From Pedosphaera sp. (GTDB lineage Bacteria; Verrucomicrobiota; Verrucomicrobiia; Limisphaerales; SIAT01): a DNA stretch of 25,915 nucleotides. The notes beneath the pieces are model-generated. The model was given only the letters and a program-made list of their open reading frames with translations. It did not search any database and was not told the origin of the DNA. Below are positions 9,349-15,744 of the stretch, piece by piece. Position numbers and translations under genes: made by a program. Numbering within the stretch: the first letter of the stretch is position 1; every line of letters starts with the position of its first letter. The stretch lies in contig SIAT01000007.1 of assembly GCA_009691645.1 (NCBI GenBank), positions 1-25,915 on the forward strand. Reading direction: 5' to 3'.

Positions 9349-9380
9349 GAACTTTCGGAACTTTAAGAACTCTGAGAACT
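9349..9380 (-). promoter_or_regulatory. four-copy 9-bp-period AGTTC repeat in the rho leader
   Basis: Read on the minus strand, the leader contains AGTTC four times at exactly 9-nt spacing. The plus-strand GAACT starts are at 9349, 9358, 9367 and 9376, with variable 4-nt spacers tcag, ttaa and cgaa. The array lies about 90-120 bp before the Rho start codon and after the cysK stop. It could be a protein or RNA-binding array connected with rho autoregulation, but nothing shows this directly. The remaining 9261-9470 leader is unstructured to the eye. Confidence 0.45.
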
Positions 9381-9470
9381 TTTGAGAATCTCGAAAATGG
9401 TCAAACGACCTCGGACAACCGTGTGTTTAAGCAAAACAAACGGCGGACGCAACATTTATTTTAAGATTTT

Positions 9471-10454
9471 TCAGCCGCCCACTTCAGCCTTCGCCTCGGC
9501 AGCCAGCGCGGTGGAAAGGTAACGTTCACCGGTCGAACAGGCGATGGTCACGATGATCTTGCCTTTGTTCTCCGGACGGCGGGCAACCTCGAGAGCCGCG
9601 ATCACGTTCGCGCCGGTGGAGATACCGACGAGGATTCCCTCCTCCTTGGCGAGTCGGCGCGCCATCGCGAAAGCGTCGTCATTACCCACCTGCACACACT
9701 CGACGATCTGCGGATTGCCGGCGCTGTCTTTCAAATGGAGATTCTTCGGCACGAAACCGGCGCCGGTGCCCTGAATCTTGTGCGGGCCGGGCTTGACCGG
9801 CTCGCCTGCGAGGGTTTGTGAAATGACCGGCGAATCCTTCGGCTCGACGGCGATGGCCTGAAAGGAAGGCTTACGCGACTTGATCACCTCGACGCAGCCG
9901 GTGATGGTGCCGCCCGTGCCGACGGCGGCGACGAAAATGTCCACTTTGCCATCGGTGTCGGCCCAGATTTCTTCCGCCGTGGTCTTCATGTGGATCGCCG
10001 GGTTGGAGGGGTTCTCGAACTGCTGCGGGATCCACGAATTCGGCGTCTCGGCCGCGAGCGCGGTGGCTCGGGCGATGGCGCCCTTCATCCCCTCGGGTCC
10101 GGGAGTGAGAACGAGCTTGGCGCCGAGCATCGCCAGCAACGTGCGGCGTTCGAGCGACATCGTCTCGGGCATGGTGAGAATGATCTTGTAGCCTTTGGCC
10201 GCAGCGACGAAGGCCAGCGCGATGCCGGTGTTACCACTGGTCGGTTCGATGATGATGGTGTCCTTCTTGAGGATGCCGCGCTGCTCCGCATCCTCGATCA
10301 TCGCCATGCCAATACGATCCTTCACGCTGCCAAGCGGGTTGAAGAATTCGCACTTGAGCAGAACGGTGGCGCCGATCCCGGCCGTGACCTTGTTCAGACG
10401 AACGAGCGGAGTGCGGCCGACGGTCTCGATGATGTTGTTGTAGATGCGACCCAT
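9471..10454 (-). CDS. cysK: cysteine synthase A (O-acetylserine sulfhydrylase)
   Basis: The protein has 327 residues from ATG 10454 (MGRIYNNIIETVGRTPLVRLNKV), the standard N-terminus and length of the family. The frame is open for another 130 codons upstream, but that stretch crosses the terminator hairpin at 10568-10599 and is not protein-like. Visible landmarks are the PLP lysine in GSVKDRIG (Lys45), the substrate loop EPTSGNTGIA (about 70-79), the phosphate-binding glycine loop VGTGGTITG, and GISTGANVIAALE near the C-terminus. The enzyme makes L-cysteine from O-acetylserine and sulfide in the cytoplasm. No cysE or sulfate reduction gene is nearby, so it appears to be a stand-alone unit. 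No Shine-Dalgarno sequence is visible. Confidence 0.96.
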   Translation of the reverse strand: MGRIYNNIIETVGRTPLVRLNKVTAGIGATVLLKCEFFNPLGSVKDRIGMAMIEDAEQRGILKKDTIIIEPTSGNTGIALAFVAAAKGYKIILTMPETMSLERRTLLAMLGAKLVLTPGPEGMKGAIARATALAAETPNSWIPQQFENPSNPAIHMKTTAEEIWADTDGKVDIFVAAVGTGGTITGCVEVIKSRKPSFQAIAVEPKDSPVISQTLAGEPVKPGPHKIQGTGAGFVPKNLHLKDSAGNPQIVECVQVGNDDAFAMARRLAKEEGILVGISTGANVIAALEVARRPENKGKIIVTIACSTGERYLSTALAAEAKAEVGG

Positions 10455-10556
10455 AAAACGTGTTGGTTGGTTTCGGTTGCTGTGAATTAAGCGCCGAGAT
10501 TCTGTCGGAACAACGAGGCTGAGCAAGCCTTTTCTGCCACGACCGCGGTGGATTTT

Positions 10557-10599
10557 AAAACCAAAATGTCCCCGCCCAGCCTTGCGGCCAGACGGGGAC
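10557..10599 (-). terminator. intrinsic terminator ending the large RNA
   Basis: On the minus strand, 10599-10568 forms a 14-bp stem, including G-U pairs, closed by a GCAA tetraloop. It is followed by two T4 runs within 11 nt (10566-10557). It lies about 110 bp upstream of the cysK start, so it separates the RNA transcript from cysK. The hairpin is G-C rich at its base, as in Rho-independent terminators. Confidence 0.75.
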
Positions 10600-11433
10600 A
10601 AAGTGGGTGTGGGAGCCCGCCACGCTCTCTTTCCCTTGCTGGCATTAGGCGCCGTAAAGGCTGCCAGCTTCCCGACGCCATTCTCCACGGCAAGCGGAGT
10701 TATCGGCCTCATAGCAGGGCCGTCCAGCGCCTTACGGCGACCGGATTTCGGGTGGGGCCTCTCAGCTCGCTTGGACTGGCGGTTGCGCCGCCGGCTCGCG
10801 AACCCGGTAGAGACACGTCTGTGATTTTCAGTCCGCGTCTCCACCCCTTGGCACCAGGACGGCCCCCGCTTATGGCGGGGCGTTGGCCCAGTGCGACGGG
10901 TCTGGCCTCTTATCCCTCAGATTGCATTTGGCTCACAAGCCAGCGGTACCTTTTAGGGTATCGCCGACGTTTTGGAAAGTTTCACGGAGCTTGCCTAGCC
11001 CTCATGTCTTTTCCCGCCGCGGATGCCGGCTTTGTCCACCTTTCGGTGTCTTTCGCCGAGCTGCCTCCTACCGGAGACAGCGGGACATTCCGCCACGTGC
11101 TGGCACGCAGTAGCAATCGTTCACCCTCTGGGTGACTGCGATTCGCCCAAGCCCGAAACCAGCTTGGGTTACTTAACTCGGTTCAGGGTAGCTTCTCATC
11201 ACCCTTCGCCGCTCGGTTTCCAATTCGCGTTCTGACAGCGCGCGAACGCCATCAGTGGAACCAGTGAATCCTGCCTCCTGACTTGCACTCCGAACCTTGC
11301 GGCCCGAAGCACCGTCCAGAGGGGACCGGTCAACCAGCCTGACCTGTCCTTTTCCCAGTTGCCTGGGATCATCTTAGGAGTTTCCAACCTCGGCTTTTGA
11401 CTCCGGCCGGTCTCTCCAGTTCTTTCAAAGAAC
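10557..11433 (-). ncRNA. candidate large structured noncoding RNA, about 880 nt
   Basis: This long stretch lacks a convincing protein gene but is dense with local hairpins when read on the minus strand. Examples in plus coordinates: 11353-11368 (6 bp, GCAA loop); 11285-11312 (12 bp, GCAA loop, several G-U pairs); 11146-11168 (7 bp); 11121-11135 (6 bp); 11060-11081 (9 bp); 11037-11048 (4 bp, GAAA loop); 10862-10881 (7 bp); 10810-10841 (8-bp outer stem); 10728-10739 (4 bp, GTAA loop); 10638-10668 (7-bp outer stem). GNRA loops and G-U pairs would be lost on the plus strand, which fixes the orientation. It begins near a 5' palindrome (11419-11433) and ends in a strong intrinsic terminator. I did not recognise the family. 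Boundaries are estimates. Confidence 0.72.
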
Positions 11434-11445
11434 ATAATCACTATA
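11419..11445 (-). promoter_or_regulatory. possible -10 element and 5' hairpin of the large RNA
   Basis: On the minus strand TATAGT (11445-11440) resembles a -10 box. It is followed after about 6 bp by the palindrome GTTCTTTGAAAGAAC (11433-11419), which would form a 6-bp 5'-end hairpin. The word GTTCTTTGAA also resembles the boxA antitermination element found in rRNA leaders; this is only a resemblance. No good -35 hexamer is present at 16-18 bp, so the start site is tentative. Confidence 0.35.
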
Positions 11446-11449
11446 GCCG

Positions 11450-11660
11450 ACCTTCTGCATTCGACTACTAAATCTTATGCACACGCTTATTCACAAAAAG
11501 CGCAGCCATTATTTTTAACAAAACTCCAAAAACAACTGGCACCATTGGTTGAAACACACTTCACAAAAATCTCTCTACACACGAAAAATGCGCGCGCAAA
11601 GAGCGTTGTGAATAACTGTGCTCGCGCCGTCTGCTAAAAACTTCCTGCTTCAAGCCCATT
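11450..11660. other. AT-rich noncoding spacer with three DnaA boxes
   Basis: I see no gene here. The spacer is clearly more AT-rich than its surroundings. It contains three exact matches to the DnaA-box consensus TTATNCACA: 11475-11483 (TTATGCACA, plus), 11487-11495 (TTATTCACA, plus, 12 bp further) and 11607-11615 (TTATTCACA, minus). A run near 11507-11535 could melt easily. Origin-linked genes such as dnaA, dnaN or rpmH are absent from the window. Codon-position G/C bias that I counted by hand does not switch across this site. A DnaA-controlled promoter or a DnaA-titration site is therefore at least as likely as an origin. Confidence 0.5.
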
Positions 11661-11682
11661 CCTCCTCTATCCGACAAAACAA

Positions 11683-11708
11683 AAAAGCCCGCCGTGTGGC
11701 GGGCTTTT
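11683..11708. terminator. bidirectional intrinsic terminator
   Basis: An 11-bp perfect stem (11683-11693 with 11698-11708) with a GTGT loop is flanked by A and T runs, so it can end transcripts in both directions. On the minus strand it follows the small basic protein gene by about 17 bp, making that gene a short independent transcript. This also isolates the DnaA-box spacer from the gene to its right. Confidence 0.88.
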
Positions 11709-11724
11709 GAAAACGCGAATTGCG

Positions 11725-11826
11725 TCAGGCCTTTTTCTTCTTTTTGGCGACGACGACTGTCTTCTTACGTTTGAGGTAGCTGAGGCGGCGTTTGCGTTTC
11801 TCGGTTTTGTTGTATTGCTTGCCCAT
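11725..11826 (-). CDS. 33-residue Lys/Arg-rich basic protein
   Basis: The small frame encodes MGKQYNKTEKRKRRLSYLKR followed by KKTVVVAKKKKKA. About half of its residues are Lys or Arg, and there is no cysteine. It is directly followed by a strong terminator, which supports it as a genuine short transcript. The composition and N-terminal MGKQYNK...KRRxxYLKRKK pattern look like a small ribosomal or nucleic-acid binding protein. I recall similar short basic proteins in Verrucomicrobia but cannot name a family with certainty. No clear Shine-Dalgarno sequence precedes it. It is divergent from the lipoprotein gene, with 45 bp between the two start codons. Confidence 0.7.
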   Translation of the reverse strand: MGKQYNKTEKRKRRLSYLKRKKTVVVAKKKKKA

Positions 11827-11871
11827 AATTCTTTACAAGGTCGGAACAAATCGTTCTTCTGGCTGCGGACT

Positions 11872-12384
11872 ATGAGGGGTCGTCTCGCGCCGTTCAACAT
11901 CAATTTGCTACTCGCGGTACTTGCACTACTCGCGGCCGGCTGCGCCTCTCTCACGGGCAGCAACAAAGAGGGCAGTTCGCTCAAATTCCACATCGAGACA
12001 AATCCCGGCGACCCGAGCCGCACGGGCATTGCCGCCGTGGGCCGCGCGCGACCGGTGCACATCACCATCGATCTGGAGCCGGTCATCTTCGAGAACCACA
12101 TCGAAAGCGCGGCGGTGATGGAGACTGACGGTGGCGGGTTCGCCATCTTAGTTAAGTTCAACGATTTTGGAACCGCTCTCTTCGAGAGCATCACCACCGC
12201 CCACCGCAGCAAGCGGCTCGTGATCGGCAGCCGCTTCACCGAGGCCCGCTGGTTGGCCGCGCCGATGATTATAGGCACCGAGAAGAAGGGCGTCATCGCC
12301 TTCACTCCCGACGCCACTCGCAAAGAAGCCGAACGCATCGTACGCGGTCTGAACAATCTTCTCGAAACCGCGCGGAAAAAATGA
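11872..12384 (+). CDS. lipoprotein with SecD P1-head-like domain
   Basis: The protein has 170 residues from ATG 11872. The frame is open further upstream, but only this start gives a proper lipoprotein signal: MRGRLAPFNINLLLAVLALLAAGCASL, with lipobox LAAGC and Cys at about 24. The mature part has SAAVMETDGGGFAILVKFNDFGTALFESITTAHRSKRLVI, APMIIG, and IAFTPDATRKEAERIVRGLNNLLE. The order of a beta-strand, then F-x-x-x-G-x-x-x-F-x-x-x-T, R-L-x-I, A-P-x-I, and a final helix with E-A-x-x-x-x-x-G-L-N resembles the P1 head subdomain of SecD (family inference from the pattern). Unlike SecD it has no membrane transport domain and would be tethered by lipid. Its stop overlaps the next start (ATGA). Function unknown. 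Confidence 0.78.
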   Translation: MRGRLAPFNINLLLAVLALLAAGCASLTGSNKEGSSLKFHIETNPGDPSRTGIAAVGRARPVHITIDLEPVIFENHIESAAVMETDGGGFAILVKFNDFGTALFESITTAHRSKRLVIGSRFTEARWLAAPMIIGTEKKGVIAFTPDATRKEAERIVRGLNNLLETARKK

Positions 12385-13388
12385 AGTTCTCTTTTCTGTT
12401 TGCTCTGCTCGCCGCTGCCCTACCTTTTCTAGCCGCCGCTCAGCCATTCCAGTTTCCGACTGCGAACCGCCATCTGCTCGACGCGAATCAGCAGGAGAAA
12501 TTCTTCGTCGGCACTGTCGGCAAGCCGTGGACGAGCGGCGATTTCGGCTGCGTACGGACCGGCGGCACGCAGATGCACGAGGGCATCGACATCCGCTGCC
12601 TGCGCCGGGACAAACGCAGCGAACCGCTCGACACTGTCCACGCCACCGCCACCGGGACAGTCGCCTACATCAACGCAAAACCATCGCTCTCGAACTACGG
12701 TAACTATCTCATCCTCCGCCACCAGATTGAAGGGCTGGAAGTTTACACGCTCTACGCCCACCTCGCTTCGATCACGAGTGGTTTCAAAACCGGCACCGCC
12801 GTGACGGCTGGCGAAATCATCGGTGTGATGGGGCGCACCACGAACACGCGCGAGCAGATTTCGAAAGAACGCGCCCACGTCCACTTCGAGATCAACTTCT
12901 TCGTCAGCGACCGCTTCGCCGGGTGGTACAAGTCCCATCATCCTGGCCAGCGCAATGACCACGGCGATTGGAATGGGCAAAATCTCCTCGGCCTCTCGCC
13001 CAGCAAACTATTCCTCGCCCAGCAACGCCTCGGCGCGAAGTTCACCCTGCTCGAACACATCCGCAGCCAGACCGAGCTCTGCCGCGTCTTTGTCCGCGAC
13101 ACGGATTTCCCATGGCTTCGCCGCCACCCAGCACTCGTCCGCGACAACCCGCGCGCCAAAGCCGAAGGCATCGTGGGCTACGAGATTGCTCTGAACTGCA
13201 ACGGCGTACCTTTCGATTTGACCCCGCGCGCGGCGAGCGAGGTGCGGAGCGAGGGTAAATGGCAACTGCTCTCGGTGAATCAGGCCGAGTTCGAGCGGGC
13301 CGGCTGCCGGCGTCTTGTGTTCAAGAAGGGTAGCAAATGGATTCTCACCGCCAGCGGCGAGAGTCTTCTTTCTCTGCTGACACACTGA
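12381..13388 (+). CDS. secreted M23/LytM-type peptidase-like protein
   Basis: The protein has 335 residues with a clear signal peptide (MKFSFLFALLAAALPFLAAAQ). The M23 core has the Zn-site pattern HEGID (His66, Asp70), GTVAYINAKPSLSNYGNYLILRH, LYAHLASI (His127) and HVHFEINFF (His166 and His168). These are the four family ligands/catalytic positions, so activity is plausible. The C-terminal 130 residues are a less familiar domain with CRVFVRDTDFPWLRRHPALV and paired cysteines. M23 enzymes cut peptidoglycan cross-bridges or peptides, or act as inactive activators of amidases. It is translationally coupled to the lipoprotein gene upstream, suggesting a shared envelope role. No terminator follows. 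Confidence 0.85.
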   Translation: MKFSFLFALLAAALPFLAAAQPFQFPTANRHLLDANQQEKFFVGTVGKPWTSGDFGCVRTGGTQMHEGIDIRCLRRDKRSEPLDTVHATATGTVAYINAKPSLSNYGNYLILRHQIEGLEVYTLYAHLASITSGFKTGTAVTAGEIIGVMGRTTNTREQISKERAHVHFEINFFVSDRFAGWYKSHHPGQRNDHGDWNGQNLLGLSPSKLFLAQQRLGAKFTLLEHIRSQTELCRVFVRDTDFPWLRRHPALVRDNPRAKAEGIVGYEIALNCNGVPFDLTPRAASEVRSEGKWQLLSVNQAEFERAGCRRLVFKKGSKWILTASGESLLSLLTH

Positions 13389-13567
13389 GACCCGACACAG
13401 GAGCGAACGCCTCGCTAATCGGAAAGCCAATTGAGATTGTCGCTATTAGAATCAGAAAACCTTTTTTGAATCATTATTAAAAATATCTTGCGTCATCCAC
13501 CTTCCTCTTGTAGGTACAAGGACGTCCGAAATGCTGGAGGTTGGAAGTTTTAAACAAAATCAGTGCT

Positions 13568-13954
13568 ATGCGAGTTGATGGATACTCAGATTTAGTCCGA
13601 TTGAACAGCAGCCACGTCAGTGGTTTGCGTTCTCAAAGTTCCCAGCAACTCTCCTCAGCGAAGCAGCTCGACACTCGCGCCCAAGCTCAGGCCATCAGCG
13701 AACAGCGCTCGGCTCCCTCGATGGCAGCGCTCCAGAGGATGTCGGAACAGGCTAGCGCCTCCGCTGCGAGCCTCGCGGATAGCGATCCGCTCAAGTCTTT
13801 CGCCTCCCGCCTCTCGAACGATCTTTCCGCAAGTTCCAACGCACTGGGTACCGTTGCCGATTTCAGCCAGTTCCAGTCCGCTGCCGGCTCCGCCCATCGA
13901 CAGTTGACCAGTATCCTGCAACAGGCCAATAGCCGTCTGGCCAAGTTGGCGTAA
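13568..13954 (+). CDS. Ser/Ala/Gln-rich hypothetical protein
   Basis: The protein has 128 residues from ATG 13568. A TTG at 13541 would add nine residues, but it sits directly against a GGAGG and is less likely. No cysteine, tryptophan, signal peptide or membrane segment is seen. The sequence is rich in Ser, Ala and Gln, with helical-looking stretches (QLSSAKQLDTRAQAQAISEQ, SAHRQLTSILQQANSRLAKL), suggesting an amphipathic coiled or disordered protein. It is preceded by an AT-rich island (about 13440-13500) that is probably its promoter region. It runs convergently into the dehydrogenase gene with only 9 bp between stops. I do not recognise a family. Coding potential is moderate: the frame is open and codon use is similar to the neighbours. 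Confidence 0.55.
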   Translation: MRVDGYSDLVRLNSSHVSGLRSQSSQQLSSAKQLDTRAQAQAISEQRSAPSMAALQRMSEQASASAASLADSDPLKSFASRLSNDLSASSNALGTVADFSQFQSAAGSAHRQLTSILQQANSRLAKLA

Positions 13955-13963
13955 TTCCGCATC

Positions 13964-14995
13964 TCACTCCCGCACGCGCACCACGGTTTTCACTGCACGA
14001 TTGCCCTTGGCCATCGCCTTGAACAGTTCAGGCAGATTCGCCAACAACACCTCGCCGTCCACGAAATCGTCCGCTCGGATCACACCGGCCTCGATCAACT
14101 CCAACGCGCGACGGATGGTCCTCGGCGTGTGGTGAAAACTCGCGAGCAACCTCAGGTTCGAGTAATGGATCAGGCCAGCGTCGAGCGTGATACTCGCGCC
14201 CGCCGGACAGCCACCGAAGAAATTCACCACGCCACCTTTGCGGACAAGTTTCACCGCCGCTTCCCACGTCTCCGGTTTGCCGACCGCTTCCACCACCACG
14301 TCGAACAACTTCGCCACAACGGCTTTCACGGCAATCGCCACATCGTCGCCATTGCTCACATCAATGACCCGCTTCGCGCCGAGCTTGCGCGCGGCAGCCA
14401 GCCGTTTCTCGCCGCGCCCCACCACCTTCACCTCGCAACCGGCCTCCTTGGCGAGCGCAGTAAACATCAGTCCAATCGGCCCCGCGCCGATAATCAGCAC
14501 GCGCTGGCCCGCACGCAGTTTGCAATCCTCCACGCCCTGCACCACGCAGGCGAGCGGCTCCGTCAACGCCGCGTCGCGGAAATCCGTTGCGGGTTTCAGT
14601 CGCAGCAGATTCTTCGCAACCAACCGCGCCGGCACAACGATGGATTCGGCATACGCGCCATTCAGGAAAAGTAAGTCATCGCAAAGATTCTCCTGATTTT
14701 GCCGACAGTAGAAGCACTCACCGCACGGCGCGGAGTTCGCCACCACCACGCGGTCGCCGACTCGCCAGCCAACCGCTTGCGAGGTCACTCCCGAAATCAC
14801 GCCGGCCAGCTCGTGGCCGAAGACCGCCGGCGGCACGATCATCCGCGCATGATAACCGCGTTTGAAAACCTTCAGGTCCGTGCCGCAAGTGAGCGCCACT
14901 TCGATGGCGACGCGCACTTCACCCGCGCGCAACGCCCGCGCTGGCACACGCTCGATGCGCACATCCTCTTTCCCGTGCAGCACGGCTGCTCTCAT
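13964..14995 (-). CDS. zinc-dependent alcohol/polyol dehydrogenase family protein (MDR)
   Basis: The protein has 343 residues from ATG 14995. A GTG at 15043 would add 16 residues not typical of the family. The catalytic zinc site is visible as LTCGTD (Cys37) and GHE (His61, Glu62), and the structural zinc site as CGECFYCRQNQENLC (Cys91, 94, 97, 105). The Rossmann NAD(P) motif is VLIIGAGPIGLM, followed by VVGRGEKRLAAARKLGAKRVID. The overall pattern is that of the sorbitol/threonine/galactitol-1-phosphate dehydrogenase branch. It probably oxidises a sugar alcohol or amino alcohol. The substrate cannot be told from the sequence and no pathway partners are adjacent. It is divergent from the DedA gene, with 62 bp between starts. 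Confidence 0.87.
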   Translation of the reverse strand: MRAAVLHGKEDVRIERVPARALRAGEVRVAIEVALTCGTDLKVFKRGYHARMIVPPAVFGHELAGVISGVTSQAVGWRVGDRVVVANSAPCGECFYCRQNQENLCDDLLFLNGAYAESIVVPARLVAKNLLRLKPATDFRDAALTEPLACVVQGVEDCKLRAGQRVLIIGAGPIGLMFTALAKEAGCEVKVVGRGEKRLAAARKLGAKRVIDVSNGDDVAIAVKAVVAKLFDVVVEAVGKPETWEAAVKLVRKGGVVNFFGGCPAGASITLDAGLIHYSNLRLLASFHHTPRTIRRALELIEAGVIRADDFVDGEVLLANLPELFKAMAKGNRAVKTVVRVRE

Positions 14996-15057
14996 CGCCG
15001 CAGTGTGTGCAACATCTTCCTTGCCTCGCAACGCCTTTTTCACGACCGTCTCGCGCG

Positions 15058-15720
15058 ATGGAACTCATTCGCCAGATCATCGATCACGTCCTCCACCTCG
15101 ACCGCCATCTCGGCGGTTTGATTCAAGACTTCGGCCCGTGGTTCTACGCGATTGTTTTCCTGATCATCTTCTGCGAGACCGGCCTAGTGGTGACGCCCTT
15201 TCTGCCGGGCGATTCCCTGCTCTTCGCCCTCGGCACCTTCGCCGCGATCCCGAACGGATTGAACCTCGCCGCGTTGCTCGTGCTCATTCCCATCGCCGCA
15301 ATCCTCGGCGACACGGTGAACTACTGGATCGGCCGCAGCACCGGTCATAAGCTAGCTGCAAAGTTTCCGCGCATCGTGAAGAAGGAATATCTCGACCGCA
15401 CGCACCGCTTCTACGATCGCTACGGCGCGAAGACCATCGTGCTGGCGCGGTTCGTGCCGATCGTGCGCACCTTCGCGCCGTTCGTGGCCGGCGTGGCCGA
15501 GATGAGCTATCGCCGCTTCATGGCCTTCAACATCCTCGGCGGCATCATCTGGGCCGCAGTGCTCGTGCCGCTTGGCTACATCTTCGCGCAGCATCGATTC
15601 GTGAAGGAGCGGTTCTCCACCGTCATCTTCGCCATCATCTTCCTCTCCATCCTGCCCGGCGTGTTTGAATTCCTCCGCGAACGCAAACGGCTGAAGATGG
15701 AAAAGGCTTCTGCGAAGTAA
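15058..15720 (+). CDS. DedA/VTT-family inner membrane protein
   Basis: The protein has 220 residues and starts at ATG 15058 (MELIRQIIDHVLHLDRHLGGLIQDFGPWFYAIVFLIIFCETGLVVTPFLPGDSLLF). The E-T-G-x-x-x-x-P-F-L-P-G-D-S-L-L re-entrant motif, GDTVNYWIGRSTG, RFVPIVRTFAPFVAGVAEMSYRRF and NILGGIIWA are hallmarks of DedA. Several hydrophobic segments are spread over the whole length. Family knowledge: DedA proteins are proton-motive-force dependent flippases or lipid carrier recyclers, for example for undecaprenyl phosphate or phosphatidylethanolamine. This protein keeps the conserved acidic and arginine residues of the motif. It ends 24 bp from the convergent alr stop. Confidence 0.93.
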   Translation: MELIRQIIDHVLHLDRHLGGLIQDFGPWFYAIVFLIIFCETGLVVTPFLPGDSLLFALGTFAAIPNGLNLAALLVLIPIAAILGDTVNYWIGRSTGHKLAAKFPRIVKKEYLDRTHRFYDRYGAKTIVLARFVPIVRTFAPFVAGVAEMSYRRFMAFNILGGIIWAAVLVPLGYIFAQHRFVKERFSTVIFAIIFLSILPGVFEFLRERKRLKMEKASAK

Positions 15721-15744
15721 ACGCAGCCGCGGCGGAAATCTAAA

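Noticed and set aside
10455..10844. In-frame 130-codon N-terminal extension of cysK
   Set aside because: It runs through the 14-bp terminator hairpin, is Arg-rich and low in protein character, and cysK homologues start at the MGRIYNN methionine.
10548..11135. 195-codon plus-strand frame
   Set aside because: It is antisense to the hairpin-rich region, has no recognisable domain, and is explained by GC-rich structured RNA sequence with few stops.
10557..11433. RNase P RNA, tmRNA, group I or group II intron
   Set aside because: I found no RNase P GGAAAGUCC-type P4 core, no tRNA-like tmRNA end, no group I core, and no group II domain V with its AGC triad; short similarities such as GATACCCTAAA are too weak.
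11199..11441. 80-codon minus-strand frame at the 5' end of the RNA region
   Set aside because: Its codons coincide with perfect hairpins (11285-11312, 11353-11368) and the product does not look like a protein family; a small regulatory peptide cannot be fully excluded.
11450..11660. Chromosomal replication origin
   Set aside because: The three DnaA boxes are real, but third-position G/C bias does not switch across the site and no origin-linked genes are present, so I do not call oriC.
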